Assembly (NCBI RefSeq): GCF_009193325.2
Contig: NZ_CP059856.1
Span: 1,426,001-1,490,000 of the forward strand
Length of the DNA stretch: 64,000 bases
Origin: Bacteroides zhangwenhongii
Lineage (GTDB): Bacteria; Bacteroidota; Bacteroidia; Bacteroidales; Bacteroidaceae
Direction of reading: 5' to 3'
Shown: one piece after another, positions 9,087 to 18,998 of the stretch
Numbering within the stretch: position 1 is the stretch's first letter
How the letters are laid out: every line of letters starts with the position of its first letter
The notes under the pieces: model-generated
Told to the model about the DNA's origin: nothing
Databases searched by the model: none
What the model saw: the letters and a program-made list of their open reading frames with translations, nothing else
Program-made: the position numbers and the translations under genes

Positions 9087-12000
9087 ATGAATAACTCTAC
9101 AAAGATTCTCTTTGCATTGGCTGCCGGATGGTTGACATCTACGGTTGCAGCGCAAGACAGAATCCATTACACAGGAACAGAATTATCGAACCCTACTTAT
9201 CACGACGGACAGTTGTCTCCGGTGGTAGGAGTGCATAATATCCAATTGGTACGCGCCAACCGGGAACATCCCGATCCGTCGAACGGCAATGGATGGACAT
9301 ATAACCATCAACCGATGTTGGCCTATTGGAACGGCCAGTTTTATTATCAATATCTGGCTGATCCTTCGGACGAACATGTACCGCCTTCCCAAACATTTCT
9401 GATGACATCAAAGGATGGCTATCAATGGACGAATCCGGAAATTGTATTTCCGCCTTATAAAGTTCCGGACGGATATACCAAGGAATCTCGTCCGGGTATG
9501 CAAGCCAAAGATCTGATTGCTATTATGCACCAACGTGTAGGTTTCTATGTCTCCAAGTCCGGCCGATTAATAACAATGGGAAATTACGGAGTTGCCTTAG
9601 ATAGGAAAGACGATCCGAACGATGGAAACGGTATCGGTCGGGTAGTACGCGAAATAAAAAAGGACGGTTCGTTCGGTCCTATTTATTTTATTTATTACAA
9701 TCACGGATTTAACGAGAAGAACACCGATTATCCGTATTTCAAGAAAAGTAAAGACCGCGAGTTTGTGAAAGCCTGCCAGGAGATTCTTGACAATCCGCTG
9801 TATATGATGCAATGGGTAGAAGAGGCAGACCGTGAAGATCCTATTATCCCCTTAAAGAAAGGATATAAGGCATTTAACTGTTACACACTTCCCGACGGAA
9901 GAATTGCCAGCCTTTGGAAGCACGCGCTCACTTCTATCAGCGAAGACGGAGGGTATACCTGGGAACAACCGGTACTCCGTGCTAAGGGATTTGTCAATAG
10001 TAATGCGAAAATCTGGGGACAACGTTTGAGTGACGGCACATACGCGACGGTATATAATCCTTCGGAATTCCGTTGGCCGTTGGCTATTTCATTGAGTAAG
10101 GACGGACTGGAGTATACAACGTTGAATCTGGTGCACGGCGAAATCACACCGATGCGTTACGGTGGTAATTATAAATCATACGGTCCTCAGTATCCTCGTG
10201 GCATACAGGAGGGGAACGGGATACCTGCAGATGGCGATTTATGGGTTTCTTATAGTGTGAATAAGGAAGATATGTGGATTTCCCGCATTCCTGTGCCGGT
10301 GGAACTCAATGCTTCTGCACACGCCAACGATGACTTTTCAAAGTCGAAAGCAATATCTGACTTGACTGATTGGAATATTTACTCTCCGATTTGGGCTCCG
10401 GTTTCTCTGAATGGACAATGGTTGAAACTGCAAGATAAAGATCCTTTTGATTATGCAAAAGTGGAACGGAAAATTCCCGCTTCTAAAGAATTGAAAGTCT
10501 CCTTTGATTTGCAAGCCGGACAGAATGATAAAGGTACGCTTCAGATTGAATTTCTGGATGAGAATGGAATTGCCTGCTCCCGTTTGGAACTGACACCGGA
10601 TGGTGTTTTTCGTGCAAAGGGTGGTTCCCGGTTTGCGAATATGATGAAGTATGAAGCAGGAAAAACCTATCATGTAGAAGCTGTCCTTTCAACTGCCGAC
10701 CGTAATATTCAAGTATATGTAGATGGCAAGAGGGTAGGGCTGAGGATGTTCTATGCTCCGGTGGCAAGTATCGAAAGAATAGCTTTCCGTACAGGCGTGC
10801 CACGTACATTCCCGACAGTGGATACTCCGGCCGACCAGACATACGATTTGCCCGGTGCCGGTGAACAGGAGCCGATAGCCGAATATCGTATAGCTAATGT
10901 AAAAACGTCTTCCACAGACAAGGATGCATCTTCCGCTTTCTTGAAGTATAAGGATTTCAGCCATTATGCGGATTATTTTAATGGAATGGAAGATGAGAAT
11001 ATCGTTCAAGCGATTCCTAATGCAAAAGCTTCGGAGTGGATGGAAGACAACATTCCTTTGTTTGAATGCCCGCAACGTAATTTTGAAGAGATGTATTATT
11101 ATCGTTGGTGGTCATTGCGCAAGCATATCAAGGAAACTCCTGTGGGATATGGTATGACGGAGTTTCTCGTTCAGCGTTCCTATTCTGATAAATATAACCT
11201 GATCGCTTGTGCGATCGGACATCATATTTATGAGAGCCGTTGGTTACGTGACCCGAAATATCTGGATCAGATTATTCATACATGGTATCGCGGTAATGAT
11301 GGAGGACCGATGAAGAAAATGAATAAGTTCAGTTCATGGAATGCAGATGCGGTATTGGCACGCTATATGGTCGATGGCGACAAAGACTTTATGCTGGACA
11401 TGAAGAAAGACCTGGAGACCGAGTATCAACGCTGGGAAAGTACGAACCGCTTGAAGAATGGATTGTACTGGCAGGGGGATGTGCAGGATGGAATGGAAGA
11501 ATCTATCAGTGGCGGACGGAAGAAAAAATATGCCCGCCCGACAATCAATAGTTATATGTATGGTAATGCGAAAGCGCTTTCGTTGATGGGAATTCTTTCC
11601 GGTGACGAGGGGATGGCTATGAAATATGGTATGAGAGCAGACACGTTGAGATATCTGGTAGAAAATGAGTTGTGGAATACCCGTCACCAGTTTTTTGAAA
11701 CGATGCGTACAGACTCTTCAGCAAATGTCCGTGAAGCAATCGGATATATTCCCTGGTATTTCAACCTGCCGGATACGACAAAGAAATATGAAGTTGCCTG
11801 GAAAGAGATTCTGGATGAAAAAGGCTTCTCTGCTCCTTACGGATTGACTACTGCAGAGCGTCGTCATCCGGAATTCCGTACACGTGGAGTGGGTAAGTGT
11901 GAGTGGGACGGAGCTATCTGGCCGTTTGCTTCTGCACAGACATTGACAGCAATGGCTAACTTTATGAATAATTATCCGCAGACCGTATTGTCTGACAGTG

Positions 12001-12407
12001 TATATTTCCGTCAGATGGAATTGTATGTGGAGTCACAATATCATCGTGGTCGTCCTTACATTGGCGAATATCTGGATGAGGTGACCGGTTATTGGTTGAA
12101 AGGGGATCAGGAGCGCAGCCGCTACTATAATCATTCTACTTTCAACGATTTGATGATTACAGGACTGATTGGACTTCGTCCGCGTCTGGATAATACAATT
12201 GAAGTAAATCCGTTGATCCCTGTCGACAAATGGGATTGGTTCTGCTTGGATAATGTGCTATATCATGGTCATAATTTGACGATTCTTTGGGATAAGAACG
12301 GCGATCGTTATCATTGTGGAAAAGGCTTACGCATTTTTGTGGATGGTAAAGAAGTCGGTCATGCAGATACATTGACAAGAATCGTTTGTAAGGATGTACT
12401 CAAATAA
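9087..12407 (+). CDS. Two-domain glycosidase GH143-GH142 (chain D: DHA-hydrolase and beta-L-arabinofuranosidase)
   Basis: 1106 residues with a signal peptide (cut near TVAAQ). The N-terminal half (about 30-410) is a sialidase-like propeller with repeats such as ISEDGGYTWEQPV and LSKDGLEYTTL, then a concanavalin-like beta-sandwich (about 430-610, KELKVSFDLQAGQ to RIAFRTG). The C-terminal half (about 630-1106) is an (alpha/alpha)6-type domain: YYYRWWSLRKHI, GHHIYESRWLRDP, and GEYLDEVTGYW. From memory this architecture is that of BT1020, where GH143 releases 2-keto-3-deoxy-D-lyxo-heptulosaric acid (DHA) and GH142 removes the terminal beta-L-arabinofuranose, so one polypeptide deals with both sugars of RG-II chain D. 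Second gene of the operon, 37 bp before GH78. Confidence 0.87.
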   Translation: MNNSTKILFALAAGWLTSTVAAQDRIHYTGTELSNPTYHDGQLSPVVGVHNIQLVRANREHPDPSNGNGWTYNHQPMLAYWNGQFYYQYLADPSDEHVPPSQTFLMTSKDGYQWTNPEIVFPPYKVPDGYTKESRPGMQAKDLIAIMHQRVGFYVSKSGRLITMGNYGVALDRKDDPNDGNGIGRVVREIKKDGSFGPIYFIYYNHGFNEKNTDYPYFKKSKDREFVKACQEILDNPLYMMQWVEEADREDPIIPLKKGYKAFNCYTLPDGRIASLWKHALTSISEDGGYTWEQPVLRAKGFVNSNAKIWGQRLSDGTYATVYNPSEFRWPLAISLSKDGLEYTTLNLVHGEITPMRYGGNYKSYGPQYPRGIQEGNGIPADGDLWVSYSVNKEDMWISRIPVPVELNASAHANDDFSKSKAISDLTDWNIYSPIWAPVSLNGQWLKLQDKDPFDYAKVERKIPASKELKVSFDLQAGQNDKGTLQIEFLDENGIACSRLELTPDGVFRAKGGSRFANMMKYEAGKTYHVEAVLSTADRNIQVYVDGKRVGLRMFYAPVASIERIAFRTGVPRTFPTVDTPADQTYDLPGAGEQEPIAEYRIANVKTSSTDKDASSAFLKYKDFSHYADYFNGMEDENIVQAIPNAKASEWMEDNIPLFECPQRNFEEMYYYRWWSLRKHIKETPVGYGMTEFLVQRSYSDKYNLIACAIGHHIYESRWLRDPKYLDQIIHTWYRGNDGGPMKKMNKFSSWNADAVLARYMVDGDKDFMLDMKKDLETEYQRWESTNRLKNGLYWQGDVQDGMEESISGGRKKKYARPTINSYMYGNAKALSLMGILSGDEGMAMKYGMRADTLRYLVENELWNTRHQFFETMRTDSSANVREAIGYIPWYFNLPDTTKKYEVAWKEILDEKGFSAPYGLTTAERRHPEFRTRGVGKCEWDGAIWPFASAQTLTAMANFMNNYPQTVLSDSVYFRQMELYVESQYHRGRPYIGEYLDEVTGYWLKGDQERSRYYNHSTFNDLMITGLIGLRPRLDNTIEVNPLIPVDKWDWFCLDNVLYHGHNLTILWDKNGDRYHCGKGLRIFVDGKEVGHADTLTRIVCKDVLK

Positions 12408-12444
12408 TCATTTATCTGATAATATAGATAGGATAGTCTGAACA

Positions 12445-15264
12445 ATGAATATAAAGAAATATCTCCTTCTTTTTCTTTGCCTGCCATGTTTTATGCAGGC
12501 AAAGATTATAACAATCAGCCGCCTTACCTGTGAAATGCAGGAAGGTCTGGTAGTGGTCGAAGGTTCACCTCGCTTGGGATGGGCGATGGAATCACCTCAA
12601 AACGGGACACGACAATCAGCCTATGAAATAGACATTCGGGAAGCTTTTACAGGACGTCAAATCTGGAATAGTGGAAAAGTCTATTCTTCACAGAGCCAGC
12701 TGGTTTCTATAAAAGGGGCAGATATACGTCCTGATAATCCGTTCAATTATAGTTGGCGTGTTCGTGTTTGGGATGAGACAGATGCACCCTCTGAATGGAG
12801 CCGTGAAGCACAGTTCCGCTCTGCTTCCTCAAGACTTTCCGAAGGAAAATGGATTGGAGCTATCACTCACCAGAATGCTCATTTGCCGGAAGGACGCAAG
12901 TTTCACGGTGGAGAGTTGAAGAAACCGGAGGTAAAGGCAGCTTGGGAAGCAGTGGATACTTTAGCAAAGAAAAGTATTTGTTTGCGAAGAACATTCCAGG
13001 TGGGAGATACAACAGAAGGGAATACAAACCGTCAATCGGGCAAGAAAATAGTAGAAGCAACCGCATACGTTTGTGGTTTGGGATTCTATGAATTCTCTTT
13101 GAATGGAAAGAAAGTAGGTAACAGTGAATTTGCTCCACTGTGGAGTGATTATGATAAAACTGTTTACTATAACACGTATGATGTAACGGAACAATTGCGG
13201 CATGGTGAGAATGCCGTGGGAATCTTATTGGGGAATGGATTCTATAATGTGCAGGGAGGACGTTATCGCAAATTACAGATAAGTTTTGGTCCTCCTACAC
13301 TTTTATTTGAACTGGTTATTAATTACGAAGACGGAACATCTACAGCACTCCGTTCTGACAATGACTGGAAATATGATTTTAGTCCGGTAACTTTCAATTG
13401 CATATATGGAGGTGAGGATTACGATGCGCGTTGTGAGCAAAAAGGATGGAATCAGGTTGGCTTTGATGATAGTCATTGGCGTCCGGTAGTTATACAGGAA
13501 GCTCCTAAAGGAATACTACGTCCACAGATGGCGCCTCCGGTGAAAATCATGGAACGATATGATATTCAAAAGGTAACCAAACTAAATGCAGAACAGGTTG
13601 CTTCAGCTTCTAAATCGACTAAAAGAACTGTCGATCCTTCTGCTTTCGTGTTGGATATGGGGCAAAATTTGGCTGGCTTTCCAGAAATAACAGTACGTGG
13701 CAAACGTGGACAGAAAGTGACTCTGCTCGTAGCCGAAGCATTGACAGATGAAGGTGCCTGTAATCAGCGACAAACGGGACGTCAACACTATTATGAATAT
13801 ACACTGAAAGGTGAAGGTGACGAAACCTGGCATCCTCGTTTCTCTTATTACGGTTTTAGATATATTCAAGTCGAGGGGGTTGTCTTAAAAGGTCAAAAGA
13901 ATCCGCAGAAGTTGCCTGTGTTGAAGAATATTCAATCCTGTTTCGTATTTAATTCAGCTAAGAAAGTTTCCACTTTCGAATCATCCAACCGAATATTTAA
14001 TGCTGCCCATCGATTGATCGAAAAAGCAGTGCGTAGCAATATGCAGTCTGTGTTTACAGATTGTCCGCATCGTGAAAAACTAGGCTGGCTGGAGCAGGTG
14101 CATCTGAATGGTCCTGGGTTATTATACAACTATGATTTGACAGCTTATGCTCCGCAGATTATGCAGAATATGGCAGATGCGCAACATGCCAACGGTGCCA
14201 TGCCGACAACTGCTCCGGAATACGTGGTTTTTGAAGGTCCGGGTATGGATGCATTTGCCGAATCTCCGGAATGGGGTGGTTCTCTGGTTATTTTCCCATT
14301 TATGTACTATGAGACGTATGGAGATGACTCGTTGATTAAGAAATATTATTCGAATATGCGCCGTTATGTGGATTATCTGAAGACTCGTGCAGAGATGGGT
14401 ATTCTTTCTTTCGGCTTGGGAGATTGGTATGATTATGGAGATTTTCGTGCCGGATTCTCTAGGAACACACCGGTTCCCCTGGTGGCTACCGCGCATTATT
14501 ATATGACAGTAATGTATTTAATAAAAGCTGCGAAAATGGTTGGCAATGACTTTGACATTCATTATTATACTTCTTTGGCACATGAAATACTTGCCGCATT
14601 TAATAAATGTTTTCTCAATAAAGAGACAGCACAGTATGGTACAGGGAGCCAATGTAGTAATGCACTTCCGTTATTCCTCCAGATGACGCAGGATTCAGAT
14701 GAACAAGGCAGTTATCAACCGGATGCAAAGTTGGATGAGAAAGTACTTATGAATCTGATTAAAGATGTGGAAGCACATGGCAATCGCTTAACGACCGGTG
14801 ATGTGGGTAACCGCTATCTGATTCAGACACTGGCGCGTAATGGTCAGCACGAACTTATTTATAAGATGTTCAACCACGAAGAAGCTCCCGGATATGGCTT
14901 CCAGTTGAAATTCGGTGCTACCACCTTAACCGAGCAATGGGATCCCCGCCAAGGTTCTTCCTGGAATCATTTTATGATGGGACAGATTGATGAATGGTTC
15001 TTTAATTCACTGGTCGGTATTCGTCCATCTACTACCTATCAAAAGTTTATCATCGCTCCCCAGCCTGTAGGAGATTTGAAATATGTCAAAGCATCGTATG
15101 AAACTTTATATGGTACTATTGTTGTGGATTGGACTAGCCAGAATGGCACTTTCACTTTAAACATATCTGTTCCGGTGAATACTACGGCTGTTGTTTATCT
15201 TCCGGGAGAAAAAGAACCCAAAGAGATACAGAGTGGAACATATCAATTAGTTTGTGCAAAATGA
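12445..15264 (+). CDS. GH78 alpha-L-rhamnosidase
   Basis: 939 residues, signal peptide at the N-terminus (cut near MQA). Domain order is the usual one for GH78: fibronectin-like and two beta-sandwich domains (GLGFYEFSLNGKKVGNSEFAP around 211, then YGGEDYDARCE), then the (alpha/alpha)6 catalytic domain with the signature DCPHREKLGWLEQ near residue 538 carrying acidic residues of the active site, and a C-terminal sandwich. Member of the family seen as BT1019 in B. thetaiotaomicron (from memory). Cleaves a terminal alpha-L-rhamnose; which RG-II rhamnose cannot be told from sequence. Third gene of the operon. It is one of three GH78 domains in the window. Confidence 0.9.
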   Translation: MNIKKYLLLFLCLPCFMQAKIITISRLTCEMQEGLVVVEGSPRLGWAMESPQNGTRQSAYEIDIREAFTGRQIWNSGKVYSSQSQLVSIKGADIRPDNPFNYSWRVRVWDETDAPSEWSREAQFRSASSRLSEGKWIGAITHQNAHLPEGRKFHGGELKKPEVKAAWEAVDTLAKKSICLRRTFQVGDTTEGNTNRQSGKKIVEATAYVCGLGFYEFSLNGKKVGNSEFAPLWSDYDKTVYYNTYDVTEQLRHGENAVGILLGNGFYNVQGGRYRKLQISFGPPTLLFELVINYEDGTSTALRSDNDWKYDFSPVTFNCIYGGEDYDARCEQKGWNQVGFDDSHWRPVVIQEAPKGILRPQMAPPVKIMERYDIQKVTKLNAEQVASASKSTKRTVDPSAFVLDMGQNLAGFPEITVRGKRGQKVTLLVAEALTDEGACNQRQTGRQHYYEYTLKGEGDETWHPRFSYYGFRYIQVEGVVLKGQKNPQKLPVLKNIQSCFVFNSAKKVSTFESSNRIFNAAHRLIEKAVRSNMQSVFTDCPHREKLGWLEQVHLNGPGLLYNYDLTAYAPQIMQNMADAQHANGAMPTTAPEYVVFEGPGMDAFAESPEWGGSLVIFPFMYYETYGDDSLIKKYYSNMRRYVDYLKTRAEMGILSFGLGDWYDYGDFRAGFSRNTPVPLVATAHYYMTVMYLIKAAKMVGNDFDIHYYTSLAHEILAAFNKCFLNKETAQYGTGSQCSNALPLFLQMTQDSDEQGSYQPDAKLDEKVLMNLIKDVEAHGNRLTTGDVGNRYLIQTLARNGQHELIYKMFNHEEAPGYGFQLKFGATTLTEQWDPRQGSSWNHFMMGQIDEWFFNSLVGIRPSTTYQKFIIAPQPVGDLKYVKASYETLYGTIVVDWTSQNGTFTLNISVPVNTTAVVYLPGEKEPKEIQSGTYQLVCAK

Positions 15265-15326
15265 AAGAACCTTTTGCATATATTTGTAGAATAAAAAAAA
15301 ATGTATTCATGATTCTTTAGAAGACA

Positions 15327-16709
15327 ATGATGAAATATAATTTAATAATATCGATTATGAATTTACGGACAACTCTTCTCGTCTTTCTTTGCTTCTGTGC
15401 AACCACAGTTCTTCGTGCCGAGCGTGTGGATATGTTGAAGGCCGGTGCAAAAGCAAATGGTAAGGCTCTTAATACAAAGCTAATCAATTCAACGATTGAT
15501 CGTTTGAACCGTGGCGGCGGAGGTACTCTTTTCTTTCCTGCCGGGACTTACCTGACAGGAAGTATCCATCTGAAAAGCAACATTACACTGGAGTTGGAAG
15601 CCGGAGCTACTTTACTCTTTTCTGACAACTTCGATGACTACCTTCCTTTTGTCGAGGTTCGTCATGAAGGAGTGATGATGAAAAGTTTCCAGCCTTTGAT
15701 CTATGCGGTAGATGCCGAGAATATTACCATCAAAGGAGAAGGAACTTTGGACGGACAGGGAAAGAAATGGTGGATGGAGTTCTTTCGTGTCATGATTGAT
15801 TTGAAAGATAACGGCATGCGTGATATAAATAAATATCAGCCGATGTGGGATGCAGCAAACGATACGACAGCGATTTATGCCGAAACAAACAAAGACTATG
15901 TAAGTACTTTGCAGCGCCGTTTCTTCCGTCCTCCGTTTATCCAACCCATCCGTTGCAAAGAGATAAAGATTGAAGGGGTAAAAATTGTCAATTCCCCCTT
16001 TTGGACGGTAAATCCGGAGTTTTGTGATAATGTGACCATCAAAGGCATTACAATTGATAACGTTCCTTCTCCTAATACGGATGGTATTAATCCCGAATCA
16101 TGCCGCAATGTACATATAAGCGATTGCCATATTTCGGTAGGCGATGATTGTATCACGATAAAATCCGGTAGGGATGCCCAAGCCCGTCGATTGGGAGTAC
16201 CTTGCGAAAATATCACCATAACCAACTGTACTATGCTTTCCGGCCATGGAGGCGTTGTTATCGGCAGTGAAATGAGTGGAAGTGTGCGCAAAGTCACCAT
16301 CTCCAATTGTATATTCGACGGAACGGATCGTGGAATCCGCATCAAGTCAACTCGTGGAAGGGGAGGCGTGGTTGAAGATATTTGCGTCAGTAATATTGTA
16401 ATGAGTAATATAAAACGGGAAGCTGTCGTGCTAAACCTGAAATACAGTAAAATGCCTGCAGAACCAAAGAGTGAACGCACCCCGATCTTCCGTAACGTAC
16501 ATATCAGTGGAATGACTGTGACAGATGTAAAGACTCCGATCAAAATAGTGGGTTTGGAAGAAGCGCCGATATCTGACATTGTTTTGCGTGATATTCATAT
16601 TCAGGGAGGAAAACAGAAATGTATCTTCGAAAATTGTGAGCGTATCACGATGGATGACGTAATCGTCAATGGTGAAGTAATTAAAAGCACCACAGATACC
16701 ACAGATTAA
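15327..16709 (+). CDS. GH28 polygalacturonase family enzyme
   Basis: Hydrolyses alpha-galacturonic acid linkages of the pectic backbone. The open frame gives 460 residues from 15327. An in-frame ATG at 15357 (MNLRTTLLVFLCFCATTVLRA) begins a cleaner signal peptide and may be the true start. The beta-helix carries all GH28 motifs: SPNTDGIN (about 247-254), GDDCITIKSG (Asp pair about 272-273), SGHGGVVIGSE (His about 306) and RGIRIKS (about 337). Probable equivalent of BT1018. Oddity: the last residues (TTDTTD) and the stop codon are encoded by the left arm of the inverted repeat at 16688, so the native C-terminus seems to have been rewritten by that element. Upstream, TATATTTG at 15279-15286 could be a weak internal promoter. 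Confidence 0.9.
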   Translation: MMKYNLIISIMNLRTTLLVFLCFCATTVLRAERVDMLKAGAKANGKALNTKLINSTIDRLNRGGGGTLFFPAGTYLTGSIHLKSNITLELEAGATLLFSDNFDDYLPFVEVRHEGVMMKSFQPLIYAVDAENITIKGEGTLDGQGKKWWMEFFRVMIDLKDNGMRDINKYQPMWDAANDTTAIYAETNKDYVSTLQRRFFRPPFIQPIRCKEIKIEGVKIVNSPFWTVNPEFCDNVTIKGITIDNVPSPNTDGINPESCRNVHISDCHISVGDDCITIKSGRDAQARRLGVPCENITITNCTMLSGHGGVVIGSEMSGSVRKVTISNCIFDGTDRGIRIKSTRGRGGVVEDICVSNIVMSNIKREAVVLNLKYSKMPAEPKSERTPIFRNVHISGMTVTDVKTPIKIVGLEEAPISDIVLRDIHIQGGKQKCIFENCERITMDDVIVNGEVIKSTTDTTD

Positions 16710-16776
16710 CACAGATATTTAATTCGGCTAATTTGTAAGAGTAAGAAATCTGTGAGAATCTGTGTAATCTGTGGTG
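16688..16776. repeat. Long inverted repeat (copy 1), overlapping the GH28 stop
   Basis: Arms 16688-16716 and 16748-16776 (29 bp each, four mismatches) with a 31-base loop. Arms read CACCACAGAT..., built from repeated ACACAGA/ACCACAGA units. Same family as the repeats at 26253 and 41589. It sits between GH28 and the esterase within one operon, and the GH28 TAA lies inside the left arm. Confidence 0.9.
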
Positions 16777-16805
16777 AAAAAATAACTTGTATAAATTAAA
16801 GATAA

Positions 16806-18770
16806 ATGAAACGAATCCTTTTTACCATGCTTCTTACCGCATCTCTTTCGGCTGAAGCGCAGACACAAACATACGAGACGGAATTTGCCCGTCCCTTGAA
16901 TGAAGTACTGACGGATATTCAAAACCGTTTCGGAGTCCGCCTGAAATATGATATTGATACAGTAGGAAAAGTGCTGCCTTATGCCGACTTTCGTATTCGT
17001 CCTTATTCTGTAGAAGAATCCCTGACGAATGTATTGGCACCTTTCGATTATAAATTTGTCAAACAGAAAGGAAATATGTATAAGCTAAAAGCGTATGAAT
17101 ATCCACGTCGTACGGATGCAGACGGAGAAAAAATGCTGGCTTATCTGAATACTCTTTATGCAGATCGACAGGCTTTTGAACTTCGCGTTAATTCTTTGAA
17201 AAAAGAAGTGCGTCAACGTTTGGGTATCGACACTTTACTAGCTCAATGTGTTAAATCCAAACCTATTCTTTCGAAGATACGTAAGTTTGATGGCTATACA
17301 GTGCAGAATTTTGCACTTGAAACACTTCCCGGCTTATATGTTTGCGGTTCTATCTACACACCTCAATCAAAAGGAAAACATGCGTTGATTATTTGTCCTA
17401 ACGGACATTTTGGTGGCGGACGTTATCGTGAGGACCAGCAACAACGTATGGGCACTTTAGCACGTATGGGAGCTATTTGTGTGGATTATGATTTGTTCGG
17501 ATGGGGAGAGTCGGCTTTACAAGTTGGCAGTGCGGCACATCGTAGTAGTGCAGCGCACACTATTCAGGCAATGAATGGCTTGTTGATTCTTGAGTCTATG
17601 CTTGCTTCCCGTAAGGATATTGATACCAGTCGTATCGGTACAAATGGTGGTTCAGGAGGGGGCACTCATACTGTTTTGTTGAGTGTATTAGATGATCGTT
17701 TTACCGCTTCTGCTCCTGTGGTGAGCCTTGCTTCTCACTTTGACGGTGGCTGTCCGTGTGAAAGCGGAATGCCCATTCAACTTTCTGCAGGAGGAACCTG
17801 TAATGCGGAACTAGCTGCTACTTTTGCCCCTCGTCCACAACTCGTTGTATCTGATGGTGGCGACTGGACGGCTAGTGTTCCTGCTCTTGAATTTCCTTAT
17901 TTGCAACGAATCTATGGATTCTACAATGCGAAAGACAAAGTAACGAATGTACATCTTCCCAAGGAGAAACATGACTTTGGTCCGAACAAACGGAATGCTG
18001 TTTATGATTTCTTCGTAGACGTGTTCAAGTTGGACAAAAAGATGCTGGACGAAAGCAAAGTTACCATTGAACCGGAATCTGTGATGTATAGTTTTGGAGA
18101 AAAAGGAGCTTTGCTTCCCGAAGGTGCAATCCGGTCATTTGACAAGGTAGCCGCCTATTTTGACAAAAAGGCTTTTGCTGATTTAAAATCAGATGCTTCT
18201 CTTGAAAAGAAAGCTATGGACTGGGTAGCTTCTTTAAAGTTGGATGATGAGAAAAAGGCTGGTTTTGCGGCAACAGCTATTTATAACCATCTTCGTAAAG
18301 TTCGCGACTGGCACAATGAGCATCCCTATACAACAATTCCCGAGGGTATCAATCCTCTTACAGGCAAGCCGCTTTCCAAGCTCGACCGTGAAATGATTGC
18401 AGATTCTGCTATGCCGAAAGAAGTACATGAAAGGCTAATGAAAGAGTTACGCAGAGTATTGACTGAAGAACAGATAGAACAAATCCTCGATAAATATACG
18501 GTAGGTAAAGTCGCTTTTACCTTGAAAGGTTATCAGGCCATTGTGCCCAATATGACAGAGGAGGAAACTGCTTACGTCCTGGAACAGTTGAAGCTGGCTC
18601 GCGAACAGGCTATTGACTATAAGAATATGAAGCAGATCTCTGCCATCTTCGAAATTTATAAAACCAAATGCGAACAGTATTTCAATGAGCACGGCCGTAA
18701 CTGGCGTCAGATGTTCAAGGATTATGTGAATAAGCGAAACGCAGAAAAGAAGGCCCAAGGAAAGAAATAA
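16806..18770 (+). CDS. Pectin methylesterase of CE19 type: STN-like domain, alpha/beta hydrolase, DUF3826-like tail
   Basis: Predicted to remove methyl esters from galacturonic acid in RG-II. 654 residues with a signal peptide (cut near AEAQ). Three parts are visible. Residues about 25-98 (FARPLNEVLTDIQNRFGVRL to GNMYKLKAYEY) look like a secretin/TonB short N-terminal (STN) fold. About 130-430 is an alpha/beta hydrolase with nucleophile elbow NGGSGGG (Ser about 281) and candidate His in KEKHDFGP (about 388). About 455-645 matches the free-standing DUF3826 protein encoded at 7273. From memory it corresponds to BT1017, founding member of CE19. Last gene of the GH43-led operon, separated from GH28 by the inverted repeat and followed by the hairpin at 18842. 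Confidence 0.83.
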   Translation: MKRILFTMLLTASLSAEAQTQTYETEFARPLNEVLTDIQNRFGVRLKYDIDTVGKVLPYADFRIRPYSVEESLTNVLAPFDYKFVKQKGNMYKLKAYEYPRRTDADGEKMLAYLNTLYADRQAFELRVNSLKKEVRQRLGIDTLLAQCVKSKPILSKIRKFDGYTVQNFALETLPGLYVCGSIYTPQSKGKHALIICPNGHFGGGRYREDQQQRMGTLARMGAICVDYDLFGWGESALQVGSAAHRSSAAHTIQAMNGLLILESMLASRKDIDTSRIGTNGGSGGGTHTVLLSVLDDRFTASAPVVSLASHFDGGCPCESGMPIQLSAGGTCNAELAATFAPRPQLVVSDGGDWTASVPALEFPYLQRIYGFYNAKDKVTNVHLPKEKHDFGPNKRNAVYDFFVDVFKLDKKMLDESKVTIEPESVMYSFGEKGALLPEGAIRSFDKVAAYFDKKAFADLKSDASLEKKAMDWVASLKLDDEKKAGFAATAIYNHLRKVRDWHNEHPYTTIPEGINPLTGKPLSKLDREMIADSAMPKEVHERLMKELRRVLTEEQIEQILDKYTVGKVAFTLKGYQAIVPNMTEEETAYVLEQLKLAREQAIDYKNMKQISAIFEIYKTKCEQYFNEHGRNWRQMFKDYVNKRNAEKKAQGKK

Positions 18771-18841
18771 AATGATGATAAACCTTTAATCTTCCTATTT
18801 GTCGGAGTATAAATCCGGGATAACTAAGAAGAACATAATAG

Positions 18842-18872
18842 AGCTATGCTTTGCGACTGACAAAGCATAGCT
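18842..18872 (+). terminator. Hairpin ending the GH43-to-esterase operon
   Basis: Perfect 12-bp arms (18842-18853, 18861-18872; AGCTATGCTTTG) around a 7-base loop, 71 bp after the esterase stop, followed by TTTATC. A third copy of the arm sequence (AAAGCTATGCTTT) occurs at about 18884-18896 and could form an alternative pairing. The U-tract is weak, so terminator activity is moderate confidence. Confidence 0.5.
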
Positions 18873-18998
18873 TTATCACTTCTAAAGCTATGCTTTACGT
18901 CTCAAAAAGCACGCCATTACTTTTTCTTCACGATTACTAAACATCTTTTTCAAAGAAAATGTGTTATTTTGTGGATGGCTAATAGAAATATACATGAC

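Noticed and set aside
15896..16579. 227-codon minus-strand frame opposite GH28
   Set aside because: Lies entirely within GH28, whose catalytic motifs are intact; the antisense product is Ile/Thr/Pro/Ser-biased without domain signs.
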